DNA of 32,423 nucleotides from Paragemmobacter kunshanensis (GCF_011059185.1 NZ_JAALFE010000029.1:1-32423), one strand, 5' to 3'. Counted from the stretch's first letter, positions 6,295-17,078 are shown. A program made the numbers and translations. The notes: generated from the sequence alone by a model not told the origin.

Positions 6295-8049
6295 ATGGAA
6301 GACAGGACTCCTCGCCGTGGTGGAATTCTGACCGGCCTGCCCCTGGGGCAGGGGGGCGGGGAGATCTGGCTGCGGCTGGCGCTGGCGGCCGGAATCGCGG
6401 TGGCGATCGCGGGGCTTCTGTTGCGGCTGCCATCGGGGATCATGATCGCGGGGCTGTTGCTGGGGCTGGGCATGGCGGCCCTGGTCAGCCTGCAGGATCT
6501 GGCCCGGTTGCGCCGGCAGGCCGGCGCGGCGGCTGCGGCCTCCGGGGCCGTGGCCGGGGAGGCGGAGGGGGATCTGTTCGAAAGCCTGGCCGTGCCGCTG
6601 TTGCAATTCGACGCGGCGGGCGGGCTGATCCGGGCCAATGCCACGGCGCGGGCGCTCTTGGATCTGGCGCCGGGGGATCTGCCGGAACCGGCGGGGATCT
6701 TTGTCGATCTGGGGCGGCCGATCCGCGACTGGATCGTGGATGTGGCGCAGGGGCGGCTGCCGGGCGGGGCCGAGATGGCGGGATTGCGGGGCCGCAGCCG
6801 GGGCGAGGAGGCGGAGCGCTTCCTGCAGGTGACGCTGCGGCCTGACGGGGCTGGCGGGGCGCTGGCCATCCTGCAGGACACCACGACGATCAAGCGGATG
6901 GAGGCGCAGTTCGCCCAGGGCCAGAAGATGCAGGCCATCGGCCAGCTTGCGGGCGGGATCGCGCATGATTTCAACAATCTGCTGACGGCCATTTCGGGCC
7001 ATTGCGACCTGCTGCTGCTGGGCCGGTCGGCCGATGATCCCGATCATGGCGACCTGCTGCAGATCAGGCAGAATGCGAATCGGGCGGCGGCGCTGGTGGC
7101 GCAGCTTCTGGCCTTTTCGCGCAAGCAGACGCTGAAGCCCGAGCGGCTGGATCTGGCCGAGACGCTGGCCGATCTGACGCATCTGCTCAACCGTCTGCTG
7201 GGCGAGAAGGTGGGGCTCGACCTGCTGCATGCCCGCGCGCCGGTGGCGATCCGGGCGGATCGGCGGCAGCTGGAACAGGTGATGGTGAACCTGGTCGTGA
7301 ATGCCCGCGATGCCATGCCCGAGGGCGGTGTCGTGCAGATCGAGACACGGCTGGAGCGGCTGGAGCGCGAGGTGATCCGCGACCGCGCGATCCTGCCGCG
7401 GGGCGAGCATGTGGTGATCGCGGTGCGCGATACGGGCTGCGGGATCGGGCCGGAGCATATGGGCAAGATATTCGAGCCTTTCTACACCACGAAGCGGATC
7501 GGCGAAGGCACCGGGCTGGGCCTGTCGACGGCCTATGGCATCGTGAAGCAGTCGGGCGGGTTCATCTTCGTCTCCTCGACCCCGGGCGAGGGGACGGAGT
7601 TCGAGCTGTGGTTTCCGCAGTGCAGCGATCTGCCTGCGGAGCCGGTGGCGGCACCCGCGGCGCGCCGGGGGGCGCGGCGCAGCGATGCGGTGGTCCTGCT
7701 GGTGGAGGATGAGGTGCCGGTGCGCACCTTTGCCGCGCGCGCGCTGCGCCTGCGCGGGCTTTCGGTGCTGGAGGCCGCCAATGCCGAGGCGGCGCTGGCG
7801 CTGCTGGAGGATGCGGCGCTGCATGTGGATGTCTTTGTGACGGATGTGGTGATGCCGGGCCTGGACGGGCCGGGCTGGGTGCGGCAGGCGCTGGAACGGC
7901 GGCCGGGCGTGCGGACGGTGTTCATCTCGGGCTATGCCGAGGAATCGCTGTCGGACGATCAGGCGCGCATCCCGAATTCGGTTTTCCTGCCCAAGCCCTT
8001 TTCGCTGACGGAACTGACCGAGACGGTGCAGGCGCAACTGGCGGCCTGA
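6295..8049 (+). CDS. cckA: Hybrid histidine kinase CckA
   Basis: A 584-aa membrane hybrid kinase. Two helices lie at about residues 25-43 and 47-66, followed by one PAS-like domain (about 95-198). The dimerisation/phosphoacceptor domain contains GQLAGGIAHDFNN with His224. The ATPase domain carries N332/N336 (NLVVNARDA), DTGCGIG and GTGLGLST. The C-terminal receiver has the acidic pair LVEDE, phospho-Asp517 in TDVVMPG and the conserved Lys in LPKPFS. This order matches CckA, which in alphaproteobacteria phosphorylates CtrA and CpdR through ChpT; in Rhodobacterales that pathway controls motility and gene transfer agents. It is shorter than Caulobacter CckA (691 aa), apparently by one sensory domain. 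It lies 36 bp after the methyltransferase gene. Confidence 0.9.
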   Translation: MEDRTPRRGGILTGLPLGQGGGEIWLRLALAAGIAVAIAGLLLRLPSGIMIAGLLLGLGMAALVSLQDLARLRRQAGAAAAASGAVAGEAEGDLFESLAVPLLQFDAAGGLIRANATARALLDLAPGDLPEPAGIFVDLGRPIRDWIVDVAQGRLPGGAEMAGLRGRSRGEEAERFLQVTLRPDGAGGALAILQDTTTIKRMEAQFAQGQKMQAIGQLAGGIAHDFNNLLTAISGHCDLLLLGRSADDPDHGDLLQIRQNANRAAALVAQLLAFSRKQTLKPERLDLAETLADLTHLLNRLLGEKVGLDLLHARAPVAIRADRRQLEQVMVNLVVNARDAMPEGGVVQIETRLERLEREVIRDRAILPRGEHVVIAVRDTGCGIGPEHMGKIFEPFYTTKRIGEGTGLGLSTAYGIVKQSGGFIFVSSTPGEGTEFELWFPQCSDLPAEPVAAPAARRGARRSDAVVLLVEDEVPVRTFAARALRLRGLSVLEAANAEAALALLEDAALHVDVFVTDVVMPGLDGPGWVRQALERRPGVRTVFISGYAEESLSDDQARIPNSVFLPKPFSLTELTETVQAQLAA

Positions 8050-8143
8050 ACGTCAGGCGGGCCTGCGCATCAGCCGGGACAAGGGGGATCGGGCGGGAAA
8101 TGGGAAAGTGCCGGCCGGGGCCTCTGGCGGGTATGGGTGCAGG

Positions 8144-8205
8144 GGGCAGGGCTTGATGGTGCCTGCCAGGCAGGGACAGGGCTCGATGCCGCCTGCGGGG
8201 CAGGG
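8144..8205. repeat. Imperfect 30-bp tandem duplication
   Basis: Two copies of a unit of the form GRCAGGGCTYGATG..GCCTGC..GGCAGGG follow one another with a period of about 30 bp. They lie in the 187-bp gap between the convergent cckA and sulfotransferase genes. I see no terminator with a T-run there, only a short CCTGA/TCAGG hairpin at the cckA stop. Confidence 0.5.
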
Positions 8206-8236
8206 GGCGCAGAGCGGCCAGGCCCCGCGCCCGCCG

Positions 8237-8839
8237 TCAGGGGGCCAGGGGGCGGAGGGTTTCGTAGAGCGCGAAGTCGCGGGCGGCGGCCTTGCGCAGG
8301 CGGGCCTCGGTCGCGGGGGCAAGGTCCATCGGCGCGGCGGGCGAGACGTTCAGGCGCGGCAGGATGATCTCGCAATCCAGCCGGTCTTCGAGGAAATGGA
8401 CGAAGGTTTCGATCTCTTCATAGCGGAAGAGGTGATCGAGGCCCTTCTCGGCCTTGGGCTGCAGGAAGCGGGCCTGCGAGCCGACGGCGGCGAATTCCGG
8501 CTGGGGATCGTCGCACCAGGCGTTCACGAAGGCGTCGAAGGTCATGCCCTGGGTGGATTTCGCCGGATCGGTGACATCGTCGCGCTGGCGGTAGCGGAAC
8601 CAGGATCCCAGCCAATCGCGCGGTTCGCGCATCAGGGCCACCACGGTGAAGGGCTGCCCCGAAGTCACCTCGAGATAGGGGCCGATGAAGCGGTGGAAGC
8701 GCTGGACGGGCGTGTGTTTCAGCACCGGGGGGCGCTGGATCGACATGGTGGCCATCGATTCGAGCGCGGCCTCGATCGCGGTGGAGCCCGTCTTTGGCGT
8801 GGCCAGGATGGCCAGTCGTTGTTCCCAGAATACCAGCAT
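8237..8839 (-). CDS. Sulfotransferase-family protein
   Basis: A 200-aa protein. PKTGST at residues 15-20 is the loop binding the 5'-phosphosulfate of PAPS, and REPRDWLGSWFRYR (from about residue 71) matches the 3'-phosphate-binding motif with its Arg and Ser. It should therefore transfer sulfate from PAPS, or it may be a divergent member; the acceptor cannot be predicted. The start ATG at 8839 has AGGA six bases upstream. The gene stands alone between convergent cckA and divergent recA. Such small orphan sulfotransferase-like proteins often have unknown substrates; nodulation or polysaccharide genes are absent nearby. Confidence 0.8.
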   Translation of the reverse strand: MLVFWEQRLAILATPKTGSTAIEAALESMATMSIQRPPVLKHTPVQRFHRFIGPYLEVTSGQPFTVVALMREPRDWLGSWFRYRQRDDVTDPAKSTQGMTFDAFVNAWCDDPQPEFAAVGSQARFLQPKAEKGLDHLFRYEEIETFVHFLEDRLDCEIILPRLNVSPAAPMDLAPATEARLRKAAARDFALYETLRPLAP

Positions 8840-8995
8840 GACACGTCCTGCAGCGCCGGGCGCGGCCTCTGCGCGCCCCCCCTTCCGCGCCTTCTACACA
8901 AGGTCGCCGCAATAGGCGAGGGGCAGCCGCAGGCACCGGGCCGCGTAAACCGGGCCTTAACCTTTGCCGCGCAGGATGGGGATGTTCGAATTTGG

Positions 8996-9024
8996 TTGAA
9001 ATGTTCCCTATTTGTGCTCATAAG
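8996..9024 (+). promoter_or_regulatory. recA sigma-70 promoter
   Basis: TTGAAA (8996-9001), a 17-bp spacer and CATAAG (9019-9024) form a good -35/-10 pair. The predicted start falls at about 9031, inside the SOS box. Confidence 0.65.
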
Positions 9025-9029
9025 GATGA

Positions 9030-9044
9030 GAACACTTGGGGAAC
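9030..9044 (+). promoter_or_regulatory. LexA (SOS) box of recA
   Basis: GAAC-N7-GAAC is the exact complement of GTTC-N7-GTTC, the direct-repeat LexA site known from alphaproteobacteria. It lies just after the -10 element, where bound LexA would block transcription start. Confidence 0.85.
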
Positions 9045-9093
9045 AAGCGCAGCAATTGCCGCCCGGTCGCGGCTGTGAAATAAGGAGACGGAC

Positions 9094-10167
<1,074 letters not shown>

Positions 10168-10188
10168 CGCGGGCGACCTTCGGGGCGC

Positions 10189-10233
10189 GCACGAAAGGGG
10201 CCGGAACCGCAGGGTTCCGGCCTTTTTTCGTGC
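10189..10233 (+). terminator. Intrinsic terminator of recA
   Basis: GGCCGGAACC (10199-10208) pairs with GGTTCCGGCC (10213-10222), followed by six T's (10223-10228). Outer arms GCACGAAA and TTTCGTGC extend the stem, so it may act in both directions. Confidence 0.9.
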
Positions 10234-10336
10234 CGGGGGCGGGGGCGGGTGGATGGCGGCTGTGGACAGGGGCGGATTGCAGGGCTAATTGGGGTTCCGA
10301 ACCGGTTTTCCGCCTTTCCGAAAGGGCCCCTGCAGC

Positions 10337-13018
10337 ATGGCGTCGCTGAACGATATCCGCTCTACCTTCCTTGATTTCTTTGCGCGCAACGGGCATCGCG
10401 TCGTCGACTCCTCGCCCCTGGTGCCGCGCAACGACCCGACGCTGATGTTCGCCAATTCCGGCATGGTGCAGTTCAAGAACTGTTTCACCGGGGTGGAGAC
10501 GCGGGATTACAAGCGGGCGACGACGGCGCAGAAATGCGTGCGGGCGGGTGGCAAGCACAATGACCTGGACAATGTGGGCTATACCGCGCGGCATCATACG
10601 TTCTTTGAGATGCTGGGGAATTTCAGCTTTGGCGATTACTTCAAGGCCGAGGCGATCGCCTTTTCCTGGGAATTGCTGACGAAGGATTTCGGGATCGACC
10701 CCAAGAAGCTGTGCGTCACGGTTTACCATACCGACGACGAGGCCGCGGGGATCTGGAAGAAGGTGGCGGGGCTGGAGGATCACCGGATCATCCGCATCCC
10801 CACGGATGACAATTTCTGGCGCATGGGGCCGACGGGGCCCTGCGGGCCCTGCACGGAGATCTTTTACGACCACGGCGACCATATCTGGGGCGGCCCTCCG
10901 GGTTCTGCGGATGAGGATGGCGACCGGTTCATCGAGATCTGGAACAACGTCTTCATGCAGAACGAGCAGTTCGCCGATGGCACGATGCGCCCGCTGGACA
11001 TGCAATCCATCGACACGGGCATGGGGCTGGAGCGGATCGGGGCGCTGCTGCAGGGCAAGCATGACAATTACGACACCGATCTGATGCGGTCGCTGATCGA
11101 GGCATCCGCCCATGCGACAAGCCAGGATCCCGACGGGCCGGGCAAGACGAGCCATCGGGTGATCGCGGATCACCTGCGGTCGGTTTCGTTCCTGATTGCC
11201 GATGGCGTGATGCCGTCGAACGAGGGGCGGGGTTACGTGCTGCGCCGGATCATGCGGCGCGCGATGCGGCATGCGCATATGCTGGGCGCGCAGGATCCGG
11301 TGATGCACAAGCTGGTGCCCGCGCTGGTGCGCCAGATGGGCGGGGCCTATCCGGAACTGGGCCGGGCGCAGGCCTTGATCGAGGAAACGCTGCGGCTGGA
11401 GGAGACGAAGTTCAAGCAGACGCTGGACCGGGGGCTGAAGCTGCTGGATGAGGAACTGGGGCGGCTGCCCGAGGGGGCGGAGCTGCCCGGGGGCGCGGCG
11501 TTCAAGCTTTATGATACTTACGGCTTCCCGCTGGACCTGACGCAGGATGCGCTGCGCGAGAAGGGCCGGGCGGTGGATGTGCAGGGCTTCGAGGCGGCGA
11601 TGGCCGAGCAGCGCGCCAAGGCGCGGGCGGCCTGGGCCGGGACGGGCGAGGCGAAGGATGCCAGGATCTGGTTCGAACTGGCCGAAGCCGACGGGGTGAC
11701 GGAATTCCTGGGCTATGACACGGAAACCGCCGAGGGCGTGATCACCGCGCTGGTGCGGGACGGGGCGGGGATCGGATCGGCGGAAGCGGGCAGCACGGTG
11801 CAGATCGTGGTGAACCAGACGCCCTTCTACGGGGAATCGGGCGGGCAGGTGGGCGATGCGGGGTATATCCGCACGGCGACGGGTCTGGCCCATGTGACCG
11901 ACACGAAGAAGGCGGCGGGGGTGTTCCTGCATGTCGCGCGGATCGTGGAGGGCACGGTGATCAAGGGCCAGCCCGCCAAGCTGGAGGTGGAGCATCGCCG
12001 CCGCGCGGCGATCCGCGCGAACCATTCCGCGACGCATCTGCTGCATGAGGCGCTGCGGCGCGCGCTGGGGGAGCATGTGGCGCAGAAGGGATCGCTCAAT
12101 GCGCCGGACCGTCTGAGGTTCGACTTCAGCCATTCGGCGGCCTTGTCGGGGGCGGAACTGGCGCAGGTGGAGGCCGAGGTGAATGACTTCGTCCGCCAGA
12201 ACAGCCCGGTCGAGACGCGGATCATGACGCCGGATGACGCGCGGGCCCTGGGGGCGCAGGCGCTGTTCGGCGAGAAATACGGCGAGGAAGTGCGCGTCGT
12301 GTCGATGGGCGTGCTGGACGGATCGGGCAAGGGGACCGAGGGCAAGACCTATAGCCTTGAGCTTTGCGGCGGCACGCATGTGGCGCGGACGGGGGATATC
12401 GGGGCCTTCGTGCTGCTGGGGGATTCGGCGTCATCCGCCGGGGTGCGGCGGATCGAGGCGCTGACGGGTGCGGCGGCGCTGGAGCATCTGCGCGCGCAGG
12501 ATGCGCGGCTGGCGGATGTGGCATCGGTGCTGAAGGCGCCGGTGGGCGAGGTGGTGGAGCGTGTGAAGGCGCTGGCCGAGGAGCGCCGCGCGCTGCAGAA
12601 CGAGGTGGCGCAGCTGCGGCGCGAGCTGGCGATGGGCGGCGGGGCCAAGGGCGGCCCCGAGGCGAAGGATGTGGGGGGCGTGAAGTTCCTGGCGCAGGTG
12701 CTTTCTGGCGTGTCGGGCAAGGACCTGCCCGCGCTGATCGACGAGATGAAGGCGCGGCTGGGGTCCGGCGCGGTGCTGTTGATCGCGGATACCGGGGCGA
12801 AGCCTGCGGTGGCGGCGGGCGTGACGGCGGATCTGACGGGGCGGCTCTCTGCCGTGACGCTGGTGAAGGCGGCGGCCGAGGCGATGGGTGGCAAGGGCGG
12901 CGGTGGCCGGCCCGACATGGCGCAGGCGGGCGGTGCGGATATCGCGCTGGCCGAGGCGGCGATTGCAGCGGCGGAAGCCGCGATCGGGGCCAATTCTAAT
13001 CTTAAGGATCTTCTGTGA
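10337..13018 (+). CDS. alaS: Alanyl-tRNA synthetase
   Basis: An 893-aa class II aminoacyl-tRNA synthetase that charges tRNA-Ala. The N-terminal catalytic core begins [35 protein letters not shown]. The editing domain shows HSATH near residue 562 and CGGTH near residue 676, the zinc ligands that clear Ser/Gly mischarging. The C-terminal part holds a coiled coil ([19 protein letters not shown]) and a glycine-rich DHHA1-like end. I place the start at the ATG at 10337, giving MASLNDIRS; the frame is open 16 codons further but without a match to the family. A short hairpin CCTTTC/GAAAGG at 10313-10325 overlaps the likely ribosome-binding site AAAGGG. Confidence 0.97.
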   Translation: MASLNDIRSTFLDFFARNGHRVVDSSPLVPRNDPTLMFANSGMVQFKNCFTGVETRDYKRATTAQKCVRAGGKHNDLDNVGYTARHHTFFEMLGNFSFGDYFKAEAIAFSWELLTKDFGIDPKKLCVTVYHTDDEAAGIWKKVAGLEDHRIIRIPTDDNFWRMGPTGPCGPCTEIFYDHGDHIWGGPPGSADEDGDRFIEIWNNVFMQNEQFADGTMRPLDMQSIDTGMGLERIGALLQGKHDNYDTDLMRSLIEASAHATSQDPDGPGKTSHRVIADHLRSVSFLIADGVMPSNEGRGYVLRRIMRRAMRHAHMLGAQDPVMHKLVPALVRQMGGAYPELGRAQALIEETLRLEETKFKQTLDRGLKLLDEELGRLPEGAELPGGAAFKLYDTYGFPLDLTQDALREKGRAVDVQGFEAAMAEQRAKARAAWAGTGEAKDARIWFELAEADGVTEFLGYDTETAEGVITALVRDGAGIGSAEAGSTVQIVVNQTPFYGESGGQVGDAGYIRTATGLAHVTDTKKAAGVFLHVARIVEGTVIKGQPAKLEVEHRRRAAIRANHSATHLLHEALRRALGEHVAQKGSLNAPDRLRFDFSHSAALSGAELAQVEAEVNDFVRQNSPVETRIMTPDDARALGAQALFGEKYGEEVRVVSMGVLDGSGKGTEGKTYSLELCGGTHVARTGDIGAFVLLGDSASSAGVRRIEALTGAAALEHLRAQDARLADVASVLKAPVGEVVERVKALAEERRALQNEVAQLRRELAMGGGAKGGPEAKDVGGVKFLAQVLSGVSGKDLPALIDEMKARLGSGAVLLIADTGAKPAVAAGVTADLTGRLSAVTLVKAAAEAMGGKGGGGRPDMAQAGGADIALAEAAIAAAEAAIGANSNLKDLL

Positions 13019-13308
13019 TGGCGACTGCGCTTTGGATCGCCCATGTCCATGTGACCGACGCCGAGGCCTATGGCCGCTATGCCAAGGAGGCGGGGCCTGC
13101 CATCGCCGCCCATGGCGGCGTGTTCCTTGCCCGCGGCGGGCGCTATGTGCAGCTTGAGGGCAATGACCGCGCGCGCAATGTGGTGGCGCGGTTCCCCAGC
13201 CTGGAGAAGGCGGTGGAATGCTACAATTCGCCCGCCTATCAGGCGGCGCTGGCCCATGCGAAAGGGGCCAGTGTCCGCGATCTGATGGTGGTCGAGGAAA
13301 TCGAGTGA
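13018..13308 (+). CDS. DUF1330-family protein
   Basis: A 96-aa single-domain protein with the dimeric alpha/beta-barrel pattern of DUF1330: WIAHVHVTDAEAYGRYAKEAGPAIAAHGG at the start, then VVARFPSLEKAVECYNSPAYQAAL. Biochemical function is unknown for the family. The ATG at 13018 shares its A with the alaS stop (TGATG), so translation is probably coupled to alaS; a GTG one codon earlier is possible. Confidence 0.85.
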   Translation: MATALWIAHVHVTDAEAYGRYAKEAGPAIAAHGGVFLARGGRYVQLEGNDRARNVVARFPSLEKAVECYNSPAYQAALAHAKGASVRDLMVVEEIE

Positions 13309-13343
13309 AATTGGCGGCAGGTTTTTGCCCCCTGTGGATAAAT

Positions 13344-13365
13344 CGGCCCCTTCGGGGGCCGTTTT
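13344..13365 (+). terminator. Intrinsic terminator of alaS-DUF1330
   Basis: CGGCCCC and GGGGCCG enclose a stable TTCG tetraloop and are followed by TTTT, 35 bp past the DUF1330 stop. Confidence 0.85.
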
Positions 13366-13401
13366 CATGGTAGTGTCACGGAAAAGAATCCGAGGACGAG
13401 C

Positions 13402-13437
13402 ATGTGTGATTGCCTAGATTTCCGGGGGTGCGTCTGA
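13402..13437 (+). CDS. Cys-rich 11-codon leader ORF
   Basis: The frame reads MCDCLDFRGCV, with three Cys in eleven residues and a Leu CTA codon that is unusual in this GC-rich genome. A GAGG lies nine nt upstream. Its TGA overlaps the ATG of the glutamine amidotransferase (TGATG), so a ribosome finishing here could restart there. Expression is not shown; it could be chance. Confidence 0.4.
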   Translation: MCDCLDFRGCV

Positions 13438-14231
13438 TGTGCCGCTGGGCCGCCTATGTGGGAGCGCCAATCTTTCTGGAAGAGATCGTGAGCCGACCGG
13501 GCCATTCGCTGATCCACCAGAGCCATTGCGCCACGCAATGCCATACCGCGATCAATGCCGATGGGTTCGGCCTGGCCTGGTATGGCGACAGGCCGGAGCC
13601 GGGGCTTTATCGTGATGTGATGCCGGCCTGGTCTGATCCGAACCTGCGCAGCCTGACGGCGCAGGTGAAATCGGGGCTGTTTCTGGCGCATGTCCGCGCC
13701 TCGACCGGGACGGCGACAAGCCGGAACAACTGCCATCCCTTTACCGTGGGGCGGTGGAGTTTCATGCATAATGGCCAGATCGGCGGCTATGAGGCCTTTC
13801 GCCGGGATGCCGACATGATGATCCGCGAGGATCTTTATGCCCACCGGAAGGGGGCGACGGACAGCGAGGCGCTGTTCCTGATCGCGCTGGCCGAGGGGCT
13901 GGACCATGATCCGCAGGGCGCGCTGGAGCGGGCGGCGGCGCGGGTGATCGCTTTGTCGCGGGCGAAGGGGACGGGGCCGCATCTGCGGCTGACGGCGGCT
14001 TTGTCGGATGGCGCGCGGCTTTATGCGGTGCGCTATGCCACCGATGACCATGCGCCGACGCTTTATCATCGCTGGTCGGTGCAGCGGCAGGGGCGGGCGG
14101 TGGTGTCCGAGCCGCTGGAAAGCGATGAGGCGGACTGGACCGAGGTTCCTGCCGGATCCTTCTGCATCTTCGAGGGCGCGGAGGTGACCTTGCGCCGGTT
14201 CGATCCCCTGGCGCTGAGCCGGGCGGCCTGA
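13437..14231 (+). CDS. Class II glutamine amidotransferase
   Basis: A 264-aa Ntn-type amidotransferase of the YafJ/EgtC-like group. The start at 13437 is fixed by the chemistry: Met is followed by Cys2, the nucleophile exposed after Met removal (MCRWAAYVG). An upstream in-frame start at 13410 would bury that Cys. Other family signatures are NADGFGLAWYG, FLAHVRAST, NCHPF and FMHNGQIGGYE, which shape the glutamine pocket and oxyanion hole. The amide acceptor is unknown; there are no other ergothioneine genes nearby, so EgtC itself is unlikely. It follows a strong terminator and a tiny Cys-rich ORF that overlaps its start codon. Confidence 0.88.
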   Translation: MCRWAAYVGAPIFLEEIVSRPGHSLIHQSHCATQCHTAINADGFGLAWYGDRPEPGLYRDVMPAWSDPNLRSLTAQVKSGLFLAHVRASTGTATSRNNCHPFTVGRWSFMHNGQIGGYEAFRRDADMMIREDLYAHRKGATDSEALFLIALAEGLDHDPQGALERAAARVIALSRAKGTGPHLRLTAALSDGARLYAVRYATDDHAPTLYHRWSVQRQGRAVVSEPLESDEADWTEVPAGSFCIFEGAEVTLRRFDPLALSRAA

Positions 14232-14259
14232 TCGCCACCCCCGCTTGGCGGATGGTCTG

Positions 14260-14314
14260 TTGACGTCACCGATGGTGTCGTTAATGGTTGTTTCCTGATC
14301 TGGCCCAATTCAGG
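14260..14314 (+). promoter_or_regulatory. Possible promoter and operator of the LysR gene
   Basis: TTGACG (14260-14265) and a weak TAATGG (14282-14287) are spaced 16 bp. Just downstream, CCTGA (14294-14298) and TCAGG (14310-14314) form a dyad with an 11-bp spacer, a plausible autoregulatory site for a LysR-type protein. Confidence 0.35.
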
Positions 14315-14379
14315 GGCATGGTAACGAGTGTGGCGATTCCCGAGTGCAAGATGATTTTCTGCCAAGGGAGTTACGTGGC

Positions 14380-15264
14380 ATGGCGGCGCCTTTTCCGGAT
14401 TGGAACGACCTGCGGGACATCTTGCTGATCAGCGATGCGGGCAGCCTGTCGGGGGCCGCCCGGATTGCCCAGATCAGCCAATCCACGATGTCGCGGCGGC
14501 TGGCCGCGATCGAGGCGAACGGGCAGCCGATCTTTCTGCGCGACGAGATGGGGCGGATGACGCCGAATGCGCGGGGGGTGGAACTGGTGGCCGCCGCGCG
14601 CGAGATGGCCGCGATCTATGAGCGGATCCGGTCGCGGCTGAACGAGGCCGGGCCGCCGCTGAAGGTGGTGAGTTGCGCGATGCTGGCGCGGCTGTTCCTG
14701 TCGCCTGCGCTGCCGGTGTGGCAGGCGCGGTCGGACATGGCGGCGGAACTGGGCGTGCATGACGAGGTCTATGCGCTGGATGAGGACAGTTTCGACGTGA
14801 TGGTGGCGCCCATGGCCAATGCGCCGGAGCGCAGCACGGGGCAGATGCTGGGCCATTTCCAGATGGGGCTGTTCGCCGCGCCGCAATATGTGGCGGCGCA
14901 TCGCATCCGGGGGCGGCTGGAGACGCTGGACGGGCAGGGGGTGATCCGGGCGTCGAAGGTGCTGGCGGATATGGATTGCTATCGGTGGCTGGCGCGGCAG
15001 GGCGGCAATGTGAGCCTGCTTTCGCCCAATATCCCCACCATGGCCGAGGCCTGCGCGGCGGGGTTGGGCATTGCGCTTTTGCCGCTGGACCTTGCCGGGA
15101 ACGATCCGCAGTTGTTGCCGCTGGACGGGCCAAAACCCCCGCCCTGCGAGATCTGGGCGGTGGCGGATGCCGCCAAGGCCGCCGATCCGCGCGTGGCGGG
15201 ATTCATGAAATGGGCGCGCGGACATTTCCGCGCGACCCGGGGCGAGGTGCAGGCAGACGCTTAG
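14380..15264 (+). CDS. LysR-family transcriptional regulator
   Basis: A 294-aa regulator. Residues about 8-67 are the winged helix-turn-helix (LRDILLISDAGSLSGAARIAQISQSTMSRRLAAIEAN), and residues about 90-285 are the periplasmic-binding-protein-like effector domain. The ATG at 14380 is preferred because AAGGGAG precedes it; a GTG at 14344 would add 12 residues. Ligand and targets are unknown. The gene ends tail-to-tail with typA, sharing the bases TTAG between both stop codons, and has no room for a separate terminator. Confidence 0.88.
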   Translation: MAAPFPDWNDLRDILLISDAGSLSGAARIAQISQSTMSRRLAAIEANGQPIFLRDEMGRMTPNARGVELVAAAREMAAIYERIRSRLNEAGPPLKVVSCAMLARLFLSPALPVWQARSDMAAELGVHDEVYALDEDSFDVMVAPMANAPERSTGQMLGHFQMGLFAAPQYVAAHRIRGRLETLDGQGVIRASKVLADMDCYRWLARQGGNVSLLSPNIPTMAEACAAGLGIALLPLDLAGNDPQLLPLDGPKPPPCEIWAVADAAKAADPRVAGFMKWARGHFRATRGEVQADA

Positions 15265-17078
15265 GAGGCGCGGGCCTGCCGCTTGCGTTCATGCGGATCG
15301 AGGACGCGCTTGCGCAGGCGGATGATCTTGGGCGTGACTTCCACCAGTTCGTCATCGTCGATATAGGCGATGGCCTCTTCAAGGCTGAAGCGGATATGCG
15401 GCGTCAGGCGCACCGCCTCATCCGTGCCCGAGGCGCGGACGTTGGTCAGTTTCTTGCCCTTCAGCGGGTTCACCTCGAGATCATTGTCGCGGGAATGTTC
15501 GCCGATGATCATGCCCTCATAGACGTTTTCCTGCGGGCCGATGAACATGCGCCCGCGTTCTTCGAGGTTCCAGAGCGCATAGGCGACCGAGACGCCGTTT
15601 TCCATGCTGATCAGCACGCCCTGGCGGCGGCCCTGGATCGGGCCCTTGTGGGGCACCCAGCCGTGGAAGATGCGGTTCAGGACGCCCGTGCCGCGCGTGT
15701 CGGTCAGGAACTGGCCGTGATAGCCGATCAGCCCGCGCGAGGGGACATGGGCGATGATGCGGGTCTTGCCCGCGCCTGCGGGTTTCATTTCCACAAGGTC
15801 GCCCTTGCGTTCGCCGGTCAGCTTGTCGATGACCGCGCCGGAATATTCGTCATCCACATCGACGATGACTTCTTCCACCGGTTCCATCCGCACGCCGTCT
15901 TCTTCCTTGAAGATGACGCGGGGGCGGGAGATCGAGAGTTCGAACCCCTCGCGGCGCATGTTTTCGATCAGCACGCCCATCTGAAGTTCGCCACGGCCCG
16001 AAACCTCGAACGCCTCGCCGCCGGGGGTATCGGCCACCTTGATGGCGACGTTGACTTCGGATTCCTTCATCAACCGGTCGCGGATCACGCGCGACTGGAC
16101 CTTTGATCCGTCGCGGCCAGCAAGCGGGCTGTCATTGATGCCGAAGGTGACGGTGATCGTCGGCGGATCAATGGGTTGGGCGGGAAGGGCGGTGTCGATG
16201 TCCAGCGCGCAGAGCGTGTCGGCCACGGTGGCCTTGGTCATGCCGGCAAGGGTGACGATGTCGCCTGCGACGGCTTCGTCGATCGCGGTCTGGGTCAGGC
16301 CGCGGAAGGCCAGCACCTTGGTCACGCGGAACTGTTCGATCCGGTCGCCGGTGCGCGAGAGGGCCTTGAGCGTTTCGCCCACCTTGAGCCGGCCGGATTC
16401 GACGCGGCCCGTCAGGATGCGGCCGATGAAGGGATCGGCGGAAAGCGTGGTGGCCAGCATGCGGAAGGGTTCGGACTGGCGTTCGATCTGTTTCGGTGCG
16501 GGGACGTGGCGCACGATCAGATCGAAGAGCGCGGTCAGGTCCTTGCGCGGGCCGTCAAGGCTTTCATCCGCCCAGCCGGCGCGACCCGAGGCATAGAGAT
16601 AGGGGAAGTCGAGCTGTTCGTCATTCGCGCCGAGATTGGCGAAAAGATCGAAGACCTCGTTCAGGGCGCGGTCGGGTTCGGCATCGGGCTTGTCGACCTT
16701 GTTCAGCACGACGATCGGGCGCAGGCCAAGGGCCAGCGCCTTGGAGGTGACGAATTTCGTCTGCGGCATCGGGCCTTCGGCGGCATCGACCAGCAGGACG
16801 ACTCCGTCCACCATGTTCAGGATGCGTTCGACTTCGCCGCCGAAATCGGCGTGGCCGGGGGTGTCGACGATGTTGATGCGGGTGGTCCCATGTTCGACGG
16901 AGGTGCATTTGGCAAGGATGGTGATGCCGCGCTCACGCTCGATGTCGTTGCTGTCCATGGCGCGTTCGGAGACGGCCTGATTGTCGCGGAAGGAGCCGGA
17001 CTGTTTCAGCAGCTCGTCGACGAGGGTGGTCTTGCCATGGTCGACATGCGCGATGATGGCGATGTTGCGAAGCTCCAT
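15261..17078 (-). CDS. typA: Ribosome-associated GTPase TypA/BipA
   Basis: A 605-aa translational GTPase, close to the 607 aa of E. coli BipA. The start at 17078 gives [24 protein letters not shown] with the P-loop at residues 10-17; the long upstream extension of the frame is not protein-like. Further G motifs are [18 protein letters not shown] and NKVDKPDA. The C-terminal half has the EF-G-like domains and the BipA tail ending near KRQARAS. TypA acts in 50S ribosome assembly and adaptation to stress or low temperature. It converges on the LysR gene with a 4-bp overlap. Confidence 0.96.
   Translation of the reverse strand: MELRNIAIIAHVDHGKTTLVDELLKQSGSFRDNQAVSERAMDSNDIERERGITILAKCTSVEHGTTRINIVDTPGHADFGGEVERILNMVDGVVLLVDAAEGPMPQTKFVTSKALALGLRPIVVLNKVDKPDAEPDRALNEVFDLFANLGANDEQLDFPYLYASGRAGWADESLDGPRKDLTALFDLIVRHVPAPKQIERQSEPFRMLATTLSADPFIGRILTGRVESGRLKVGETLKALSRTGDRIEQFRVTKVLAFRGLTQTAIDEAVAGDIVTLAGMTKATVADTLCALDIDTALPAQPIDPPTITVTFGINDSPLAGRDGSKVQSRVIRDRLMKESEVNVAIKVADTPGGEAFEVSGRGELQMGVLIENMRREGFELSISRPRVIFKEEDGVRMEPVEEVIVDVDDEYSGAVIDKLTGERKGDLVEMKPAGAGKTRIIAHVPSRGLIGYHGQFLTDTRGTGVLNRIFHGWVPHKGPIQGRRQGVLISMENGVSVAYALWNLEERGRMFIGPQENVYEGMIIGEHSRDNDLEVNPLKGKKLTNVRASGTDEAVRLTPHIRFSLEEAIAYIDDDELVEVTPKIIRLRKRVLDPHERKRQARAS

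Noticed and set aside
5044-8037. A 997-codon minus-strand open frame
   Set aside because: It lies opposite three well-supported plus-strand genes (SDR, RNA methyltransferase, cckA), is dominated by Arg/Pro/Gln/His, and shows no domain; long antisense frames are common in very GC-rich DNA.
13437-14231. Ergothioneine enzyme EgtC
   Set aside because: The amidotransferase fold matches, but no egtB or egtD gene is nearby, so only the general class is assigned.
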